A stretch of DNA of 64,000 bases from an uncultured Victivallales bacterium. GTDB lineage: Bacteria > Verrucomicrobiota > Lentisphaeria > Victivallales > UBA1829. A program made the position numbers and the translations under genes. Positions 49,016 to 55,468 of the stretch are shown one piece after another; the first letter of the stretch is position 1; each line of letters begins with the position of its first letter. Where the stretch lies: the NCBI GenBank assembly GCA_944391115.1, contig CALXSJ010000005.1, positions 1 through 64,000 of the forward strand, given 5' to 3'. The notes beneath the pieces are model-generated. The model saw nothing but the letters and a program-made list of their open reading frames with translations, did not search any database and was not told where the DNA came from.

Positions 49016-51613
49016 TTATTTCATTGCAAAGTAATGTTTCTGGATTTCCGGAGCGCGGACGGCGATGTTGGCGAGATGGTCGCCGATGCGTTCGAGCTCC
49101 CAGAGCATTTCAATGAAGATCACGCTGGGTTCGACCGCGCATTTTCCCTCGTTGCGGCGTTCGATATGCGACTGTTCATAGCGTTTCGTCAGCTGGTTGA
49201 TCTCCTCCTCGTTCTCCATGGCAAGGGTGGAAATCTCCTCGCCGACCGCCTCCGCGGCATCGTCGGACAGAGCATTCTGCGCGGGATCGATTCCCCGGAG
49301 GGTGTCCTGATTGCGCATATAGTCCTTTTCGTAGCGTTTCGCCAGCTTGTTGATCTTCTTTTCCTCCTTCAGCGCGGACAAGACGCTCTCCTTGTCCGTC
49401 CCGGCCAGGGCGATCCGGACGTTGTTCGCCTGGGAGTTGAGCAGGTCCCAGAGCCTTGCGAGATCGGCTTTCGCCACATCGGAAAGCACGGCATTCGCCT
49501 TCGCCATGCGCTTCGTGAGCTTCATGATGTTCTCCGTATGGTCGGCAATCCGCTCGGCGTCGTTCGTGCAGTGCATCAGGAGCGGAATCAGGTCGGACTG
49601 GTGCTGCGTCAGGGGGCGGCGGGTGATCTGCACCAGATAATTCGTGATCGCCGTCTGCATATCGTCGATCTTCTGCTCCTGTTCTCGGAGCTCGCGGAAG
49701 GCGTCGGAATCGACATTCACGGAGAGGAAATGACTGTTCACCACGCGGTCGATCATCTTCCAGGAGCGGGAGACCATTTTGCGGATCTCGACAACCGTCT
49801 GCTCCAGCGCCACGGAGGGCGTTTTCAGAAGCAACGGCTCCAGCGTATGGGTTTTGAGCGAAGCTTCGTCATGCACCGGCAGAATCCATTCGCAGAGATG
49901 CGCGAACCACCCCATGAAGGGAAAGAGCGCAATCACCGTGACGATGTTGAAGAGGGTGTGCGCCATCGCGATGTGCCGTTCGATATTCTGCGGAACCGGC
50001 GCAAAGGCGTTCCCCGGCGTAATCAGGTTGACGAAATAGAGGAAGACCGAGGTCCGCGCCTCCCCGCAGGGGACATAAAACAGAATCACCATCAGAAGCG
50101 CGCCGAAAACATTGAAAAGGAAATGCGCCAGCGCGGACTGTTTCGCAACGCGGTTTGCGCCGAGCGATGCGAGCCATGCCGTGATCGTGGTGCCGATATT
50201 GGTTCCGATCAGAAGCGGCACCGCCGTGTAGAAGTTGACCAGTCCGCCCGCGGAAAGCGCAAGAATGATGCCGACCGCCGCCGCGCTGGACTGGATCAGA
50301 AAGGTTGCGAGCATCCCGATTCCGATTGCGCCGAGCACCGCCCCGAGCGGCATGAATCCGCCGAAGACGCGCGGTGCGCAGTCGAAGAGCTTGAAGAAAT
50401 TCATGAACGAAGGAAAGGTTCCGAGCGTCCGCAGTTCGTCGCTCATCATCGACATGCCGAAGAAGATCAGACCGAATCCGAGAATCGAAGAACCCCATCC
50501 CTTGACGACGCGGTTTTTGGAGACCATCACCAGAAATCCGATGGCGACAGCCGGAAGCGCGAGTCCGGAAAGATTGAACGAGATGATCTGCGCGGTCACG
50601 GTGGTTCCGATGTTCGCGCCGAAAATGATTCCGATCGACTGGCGCAAAGTCAGCAGTCCGGCGTTGATGAAGCCGATCACCATCACGGTCGTCGCGCTTG
50701 AGGACTGGATGACCGCCGTTACGACGGTCCCGGCCAGCACGGCAACCAGTCCGTTCCGGGAAAAATACTGGAGAAACTTTTTCATGTTCTCTCCGGCAAT
50801 CTGCTGCAGGCCGTCCGCCATCAGCTGCATCCCGAAGACAAAGAAGGCGAGTCCGCCAATCACACCGATGATGACCGTGACCAGATCAATGCCGAGCACC
50901 CGCATCTGGGCAAGGCGCATGAAATAGCCGCTCTTCGGATCGGCGACTTCGACGGCAATCCGGTATTCGCCGGTCGCGCCGCCGAGCTGGACATGCGTCT
51001 GCGCCACGCCGTTGTCATCAGTTACGGAGGAACGGGTCAGCACCCGGGCCGTGTTGACGTTTTCCGGAGAGGCTATGACACTGAAATAAACCGGAACGCG
51101 GGAGGCCGGCCCTCCGTCGGGGCGCACCAGACGGATGGAAAGCGGATCGGGCAGAAGGCTGTTGACCCATCCCTCCTGTTCGCCGCCGGAGAGTTTCGCG
51201 CCGACGCCGACGCGGACCAGAATGGATCGATCCTCAAACCCCGCGGGAATCACGCGGATGTAATTGTCGCCGACCTTTTTCCCCGCCGTGATCCGGACTG
51301 AAACCGTGCCAGTGATGTCCGTTTCCGCGCGGGACGGTTCAATGGTCAGATCGGATCCTTCCGCCGGTGTCAGAAGAATCACCGCGCCGGGAATGCCGTC
51401 GCAGCGCACCTTCCCGCCGAAGCCGCGGACTTCGGGGCCGTAGGCCGTGATCCGGAGCTCCAGCGGAAAGGGCTCCCCCGGCAGGGCATACTGGTCCGCG
51501 CCCTGCGCGACTTTCAGGATCCTGATCTCATGCGCCGGTTCCGGAGCACACCCCGGACAGCAAAGCAAGACAGCGCAGCATATTGCGGAAAGCAAGACGG
51601 TTTTCCAAAGCAT
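49016..51613 (-). CDS. Na+/phosphate cotransporter with N-terminal extracytoplasmic domain and PhoU-like tail
   Basis: 865 aa from the ATG at 51613, chosen because GGAG lies six nt upstream and a membrane-targeting N-terminus (LWKTVLLSAICCAVLL) follows at once. Residues about 25-215 are a non-membrane, Ig-like beta domain (VSVRITAGKKVGDNYIRVIPAG, VYFSVIASPENVN). The NptA core follows, with two inverted repeats: VIQSSSATTVMVIGF and GANIGTTVT in the first, LIQSSAAAVGIILAL and GTNIGTTIT in the second. The last about 200 residues are PhoU-like helices (DRVVNSHFLSV, CTNDAERIADHTENI, WELERIGDHLANIAVR). It imports phosphate with sodium. The N-terminal domain is not usual in this family. Promoter at 51661-51689. 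Confidence 0.93.
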   Translation of the reverse strand: MLWKTVLLSAICCAVLLCCPGCAPEPAHEIRILKVAQGADQYALPGEPFPLELRITAYGPEVRGFGGKVRCDGIPGAVILLTPAEGSDLTIEPSRAETDITGTVSVRITAGKKVGDNYIRVIPAGFEDRSILVRVGVGAKLSGGEQEGWVNSLLPDPLSIRLVRPDGGPASRVPVYFSVIASPENVNTARVLTRSSVTDDNGVAQTHVQLGGATGEYRIAVEVADPKSGYFMRLAQMRVLGIDLVTVIIGVIGGLAFFVFGMQLMADGLQQIAGENMKKFLQYFSRNGLVAVLAGTVVTAVIQSSSATTVMVIGFINAGLLTLRQSIGIIFGANIGTTVTAQIISFNLSGLALPAVAIGFLVMVSKNRVVKGWGSSILGFGLIFFGMSMMSDELRTLGTFPSFMNFFKLFDCAPRVFGGFMPLGAVLGAIGIGMLATFLIQSSAAAVGIILALSAGGLVNFYTAVPLLIGTNIGTTITAWLASLGANRVAKQSALAHFLFNVFGALLMVILFYVPCGEARTSVFLYFVNLITPGNAFAPVPQNIERHIAMAHTLFNIVTVIALFPFMGWFAHLCEWILPVHDEASLKTHTLEPLLLKTPSVALEQTVVEIRKMVSRSWKMIDRVVNSHFLSVNVDSDAFRELREQEQKIDDMQTAITNYLVQITRRPLTQHQSDLIPLLMHCTNDAERIADHTENIMKLTKRMAKANAVLSDVAKADLARLWDLLNSQANNVRIALAGTDKESVLSALKEEKKINKLAKRYEKDYMRNQDTLRGIDPAQNALSDDAAEAVGEEISTLAMENEEEINQLTKRYEQSHIERRNEGKCAVEPSVIFIEMLWELERIGDHLANIAVRAPEIQKHYFAMK

Positions 51614-51660
51614 AAACAACTCCATGCGGGATTGAAAGAAATCACAGAAAATCCGGAAAC

Positions 51661-51689
51661 ACTATACCACCTCTTCCGCGTTTTGACAA
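51661..51689 (-). promoter_or_regulatory. sigma70-like promoter for the Na/Pi cotransporter
   Basis: On the minus strand TTGTCA (51684-51689), a 17-bp spacer and TATAGT (51661-51666), about 45 bp upstream of the ATG at 51613. Confidence 0.65.
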
Positions 51690-51728
51690 TTCCGAAGCGC
51701 ATTAAATTGAAAATTTTATGTTTTCGCT

Positions 51729-51757
51729 TTGTGTTTCAGCGGAATGCGGTGTATATT
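51729..51757 (+). promoter_or_regulatory. sigma70-like promoter for the class II aldolase gene
   Basis: TTGTGT (51729-51734), a 17-bp spacer and TATATT (51752-51757), then AAGGAG at 51780-51785 before the ATG at 51792. Confidence 0.5.
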
Positions 51758-51791
51758 GCATATCCCAGTTTCAACCAACAAGGAGCCGATC

Positions 51792-53084
51792 ATGAATCTT
51801 GAAATGATGCACCCGCGCGATCTCATCACCCTTATCATGAAACGCCTTTACGGATACGGCATGACAACCACCTCCGGCGGCAACCTTTCCATCCTCGACA
51901 ACGAGGGCAACATGTGGATCAGCCCCGGCAGCGTGGACAAGGGCACGCTGCGTCCCGAGGACATCGTCTGCGTCAAGGCCGACGGCACGATCGAGGGCAT
52001 TCACAAGCCTTCCAGCGAATTTCCCTTCCACCGCCACATCTACAAGCTCCGTCCCGACATCAAGGCGGTGCTTCATGCGCATCCGGCGGCGCTGGTCGCC
52101 TTCAGCATCACCGGACGCAAGCCCAATACCTCTCTCCTGACCAAGGCGTCCGAGATCTGCGGCGACATTGGCTTCGCCGGCTATGAAGTTCCGGGAAGCG
52201 AGGCCCTCGGCAACCTGGTTTCCGCCGAATTTGAAAAAGGGCACAACTGCATTCTGCTTCAGAATCACGGCGTCTGCACGACGGGAAAAGACCTCCTCGA
52301 AGCGTTCGAACGCTTCGAGACCCTGGATTATCTGGCGAGAATTGAAATCAAGGCCGAGGCCCTCGGCAAAATCAAGCCGCTCGACGCGGAGACCCGCGCT
52401 CTCTCCCGCACCCTGGAAAAGAAACTCATGCCCGAGTTCATCCCGGCGGAACACTCCGTCCGCGAGTGCGAACTCCGCGAGGAGATGGTCAAGCTCATCA
52501 ACCGCTCCTACAACCGGATGCTCTCGTTCTCGACCGACGGCACGTTCTCCGCGCGCGTCTCGCAGGACCAGTTCCTCGTGACGCCCAAGGGACTCGACCG
52601 CATGAACCTCCGCAATGACGAACTGGTCCTGATTCAGGACAACTACCGCGAAATGGGCAAGGTGCCGAGCCGTGCGGCAGGCTTCTTCAAGGCGATCTAC
52701 GACACCCATCCGTGGGTCAACGCGATCATCGTCTCCAAACCCGTGAACATCATGGGCTATGCCGTGACGGAGGAGAAAATCGACACCAAGACCATTCCGG
52801 AAAGCTACATTCTGCTCCGCGACATCGTGGACATCCCCTGCGCGGAACATTACCGGGATCCGATGGCGACCGTGAAGAAAATCGCTCCGAACGCACCGGT
52901 CATCATGCTGCGCAACGACTGTCTGCTGACCGTCGGCAGCACACTGCTTCAGGCGTTCGACCGGCTGGAAGTAGCGGAGTTCTGCGCCAACAGCCTGCTT
53001 GCCTCCAAGCGTCTCGGCGGAGTCAAGCCGATCACTGAAGACCAGAAGAAAGATCTCATCAAGGCCTTCCACCTGCCGGAATAA
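51792..53084 (+). CDS. tandem class II aldolase/adducin protein with inactive second domain
   Basis: 430 aa from the ATG at 51792 (AAGGAG upstream). Domain 1 (residues about 5-195) has the full class II aldolase set: TTSGGNLSI, Glu76 in PSSEFPFHRH, the zinc ligands His95 and His97 in VLHAHPAA, and His159 in LLQNHGVC. It could act as a fuculose- or ribulose-phosphate-type aldolase or epimerase. Domain 2 (about 230-425) aligns with the same spacing, but the ligand positions are Val314, Lys316 and Asp376 and the Glu position is Ala295, so it should not bind zinc. It probably serves structure or regulation. Cytoplasmic; transcribed from 51729-51757 and followed by a good terminator. Confidence 0.88.
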   Translation: MNLEMMHPRDLITLIMKRLYGYGMTTTSGGNLSILDNEGNMWISPGSVDKGTLRPEDIVCVKADGTIEGIHKPSSEFPFHRHIYKLRPDIKAVLHAHPAALVAFSITGRKPNTSLLTKASEICGDIGFAGYEVPGSEALGNLVSAEFEKGHNCILLQNHGVCTTGKDLLEAFERFETLDYLARIEIKAEALGKIKPLDAETRALSRTLEKKLMPEFIPAEHSVRECELREEMVKLINRSYNRMLSFSTDGTFSARVSQDQFLVTPKGLDRMNLRNDELVLIQDNYREMGKVPSRAAGFFKAIYDTHPWVNAIIVSKPVNIMGYAVTEEKIDTKTIPESYILLRDIVDIPCAEHYRDPMATVKKIAPNAPVIMLRNDCLLTVGSTLLQAFDRLEVAEFCANSLLASKRLGGVKPITEDQKKDLIKAFHLPE

Positions 53085-53177
53085 GTCCGGACGGCATCGT
53101 GCGGAGGACGGGTTCGCGCCCTCTCCGCACGCGGAATCGGAAAGAGCCACCCTGAAACGGATGAAGAATATCTCCGG

Positions 53178-53212
53178 CCGCAGACTGAGAGCAGCTCTGC
53201 GGTTTCTTTTTT
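53178..53212 (+). terminator. rho-independent terminator after the aldolase gene
   Basis: CCGCAGA (53178-53184) pairs with TCTGCGG (53196-53202), followed by TTTCTTTTTT. It ends the plus-strand aldolase transcript in front of the convergent HydE-like gene. Confidence 0.75.
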
Positions 53213-53235
53213 ATGCGGGGACTGCCGGGATTGAA

Positions 53236-54285
53236 TTATTTTTCATGCCGGCGGAAGTAATGGCGGGAATCGCCGCGTGCGTTCCAGAGAATTGTCTCCC
53301 CTGCCCCTTCCACGCTCCGCGACAACGCTTCCAGGCTCAGTTCTGAGCTCTCGTCAAGACCTGGCTTCCCGGCATAAAGACGGTAGCCGCTCCGGTAGGC
53401 TGTGTCTGTCAGGTTCGGCATGATGACGTTCGCGCCGGCGAGCAGTCCGAGCTCCCTTCCCTTCGGGTCCAGCGCCTGAAGCGCGGTCGTCGAAGCGATG
53501 TTCACATCCCTGAGCAGAAGCCTTGCGCAGGCAATCATCTTCAGTCCGAGTTCCAGCTGATGTTTCCGGTAATCTTCCGTCAGAACGATACCGGCGCCGA
53601 GCGGAGTGTCCTCATGCGGAATGTAGGGGCCCATCCCGATCATGTCGATGTCATACGCCTGAAAAAAGCGCAGATCCTTCACGAGATGCCATACGGTCTG
53701 TCCGGGAAGCCCGATCATCACGCCGCTTCCGACCTGATAATCGAGTTCGCGGAGGATGCGCAGGCACTCCGTGCGAGCTTCATAACTGTGATCCGCGGGA
53801 TGAAGTTTCCGGTACAATTCCGGATCGGACGCCTCGATCCGCAGCAGATAACGCGATGCGCCGGCGTCGCGCCAGCGGCGGTAGGTTTCGCGCGTCTGTT
53901 CTCCGAGGGAAAGCGTGATTCCCATGCCGTTTTCCGTCCGGACGCAGATCTCCCGGACGATCTCTTCGATAAAGGAGGTGAACGCCTCCGAGGCGACTTC
54001 GCCGGACTGCAGGACCAGAGAGGCGAAATGGTGGCGGTGCGCCCACAGAGCGGTCTCAAGAATCTCCTCCTGGGAGATCCGGAAGCGCGCGACCTTCCCG
54101 TTTCCGGAACGGATGCCGCAGTAATAACAGTTTTTCCGGCAGATGTTGCTGATTTCAATCAGTCCCCGGATGCTGACGCGTTTTCCGACGTATTCCAGTT
54201 TCACCTGATAGGCGTCGGCGTAAAGCGCCGCGATCGCGGCCGGATCGGAAAGCGCAAGCAGTCGTTCGAGTTCGGAATCGGTCAT
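53236..54285 (-). CDS. hydE: HydE-type radical SAM protein ([FeFe]-hydrogenase maturation)
   Basis: 349 aa from the ATG at 54285 (GGGGA upstream). The radical SAM cluster motif is Cys49-X3-Cys53-X2-Cys56 in ISNICRKNCYYCGIR, and the remaining barrel matches HydE/BATS-type enzymes: HFASLVLQSGEVASEAFT, GITLSLGEQTRETYRRW, YLLRIEASDPELYRKLHP, VGSGVMIGLPGQTV and MIGMGPYIPHEDTPL. HydE helps build the diiron subcluster of the [FeFe]-hydrogenase H-cluster from a cysteine-derived complex, in concert with HydF and HydG, which are not in this window. PylB is a related alternative, but the CRKNCYYCGIR context favours HydE. It is divergent from nadA. Confidence 0.88.
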   Translation of the reverse strand: MTDSELERLLALSDPAAIAALYADAYQVKLEYVGKRVSIRGLIEISNICRKNCYYCGIRSGNGKVARFRISQEEILETALWAHRHHFASLVLQSGEVASEAFTSFIEEIVREICVRTENGMGITLSLGEQTRETYRRWRDAGASRYLLRIEASDPELYRKLHPADHSYEARTECLRILRELDYQVGSGVMIGLPGQTVWHLVKDLRFFQAYDIDMIGMGPYIPHEDTPLGAGIVLTEDYRKHQLELGLKMIACARLLLRDVNIASTTALQALDPKGRELGLLAGANVIMPNLTDTAYRSGYRLYAGKPGLDESSELSLEALSRSVEGAGETILWNARGDSRHYFRRHEK

Positions 54286-54405
54286 GTTTTCCCCGGGTTC
54301 GCATGAAAGAATTGAAAACGGCTTAAAAAGTAAAATACAGCTTTTCATTTTCTTTTCAAGGAGTATATTACGGAAAAAATGCAAACAAAGCAATGAGGAA
54401 TCAAA

Positions 54406-55311
54406 ATGCCGACAACCGCACAGGAAATCGAGACCTTGCGCAGGGAGCGCAATGCAGTCATACTCGCTCATAACTATGTGACCGGCGACATTCAGGACAT
54501 CGCCGATTTCACCGGCGACTCCCTGGAACTGAGCATCAAGGCCAAGGAGATCAAGGCTCCGGTCATCGTCTTCTGCGGCGTGCGCTTCATGGCGGAAACC
54601 GCAAAACTGCTGTCGCCGCATTCGACGGTGCTCCTGCCGAATCTTTATTCCGGCTGTCCGATGGCGGACATGGCAGATCCCTCCGAGGTCGCCGCCTACC
54701 GGAAGGCGAATCCGGACACGGTTCTGGTGGCCTATGTCAACAGCACCGCCGAAGTCAAGGCGCAGGTGGACATCTGCTGCACTTCCGGCAACGCGGAGAA
54801 AATCATCCGCTCCATTCCCCCGGAAAAGAAAATCATGTTCCTGCCGGACCGGAATCTCGGAGCGAACATGCGCAACAAACTCAAGCGGCCGATGGAGCTC
54901 TGGGAAGGCTTCTGCCCGACCCACAACAAAGTGACCGTGGAGATGCTCCGTTCGGCGCGCGCGCTCCATCCGGAGGCGGAAGTGCTGGTTCATCCCGAAT
55001 GCACCCCGGAAGTCGTTGCCGAAGCGGATGAATCCCTCAGCACAGGCGGCATCCTCCGCCATGTGCGGGAATCCTCGAAAACGCAGTTCGTCATCGGAAC
55101 GGAAACCGGAATCCTGCACCGTCTGCAGAAAGAAAATCCCGGAAAAACGTTCTATCCGCTGAAACCGGAAATGCTGTGTCCGAACATGAAGAAAATCACG
55201 CTGCAGGAAGTCGCCGATTCTCTTGCCGAAATGCGCAATGTCATTGAACTTCCTCCGGAACTCATGGAACGCGCCGTTCTTCCGATCGAACGGATGCTTG
55301 CCGTCAAGTAA
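54406..55311 (+). CDS. nadA: quinolinate synthase NadA
   Basis: 301 aa. NadA condenses iminoaspartate with dihydroxyacetone phosphate to quinolinate, feeding NAD biosynthesis, and carries an oxygen-sensitive [4Fe-4S] cluster. Three well-spaced cysteines fit the cluster ligands: VFCGVRFMAE (about residue 66), EGFCPTHNKV (about 169) and MLCPNMKK (about 261). Other conserved parts are ILAHNYVTGDIQDIADF, GDSLELS, SGCPMADM, VHPECTPEVV and FVIGTETGILHRL. The ribosome site is ATGAGGA. A TATATT at 54364-54369 may be the -10. The nadB and nadC genes are not adjacent. Confidence 0.96.
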   Translation: MPTTAQEIETLRRERNAVILAHNYVTGDIQDIADFTGDSLELSIKAKEIKAPVIVFCGVRFMAETAKLLSPHSTVLLPNLYSGCPMADMADPSEVAAYRKANPDTVLVAYVNSTAEVKAQVDICCTSGNAEKIIRSIPPEKKIMFLPDRNLGANMRNKLKRPMELWEGFCPTHNKVTVEMLRSARALHPEAEVLVHPECTPEVVAEADESLSTGGILRHVRESSKTQFVIGTETGILHRLQKENPGKTFYPLKPEMLCPNMKKITLQEVADSLAEMRNVIELPPELMERAVLPIERMLAVK

Positions 55312-55323
55312 GGGGGAATGGAT

Positions 55324-55378
55324 GCGCGGGCCCGGAAGGCGACGCCGTCCCGGGCCCGCGCAGGCGCCATTATTTTAT
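55324..55378 (+). terminator. long GC-stem terminator after nadA
   Basis: A perfect 12-bp stem, GCGCGGGCCCGG (55324-55335) with CCGGGCCCGCGC (55350-55361), then an A/T-rich ATTATTTTAT tail. It begins 13 nt after the nadA stop. Confidence 0.75.
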
Positions 55379-55398
55379 ATGGAAAAAAAGTTTGGCGT

Positions 55399-55427
55399 TT
55401 GAAAAAAAGCCTTTTCCGTGGTATCTT
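55399..55427 (+). promoter_or_regulatory. sigma70-like promoter for purL
   Basis: TTGAAA (55399-55404), a 17-bp spacer and TATCTT (55422-55427), 42 bp upstream of the ATG at 55469. No purine riboswitch is apparent in the short leader. Confidence 0.6.
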
Positions 55428-55468
55428 TCCATTTGAAATTTCAACCTATTTTACAGGGATCAGGACCT

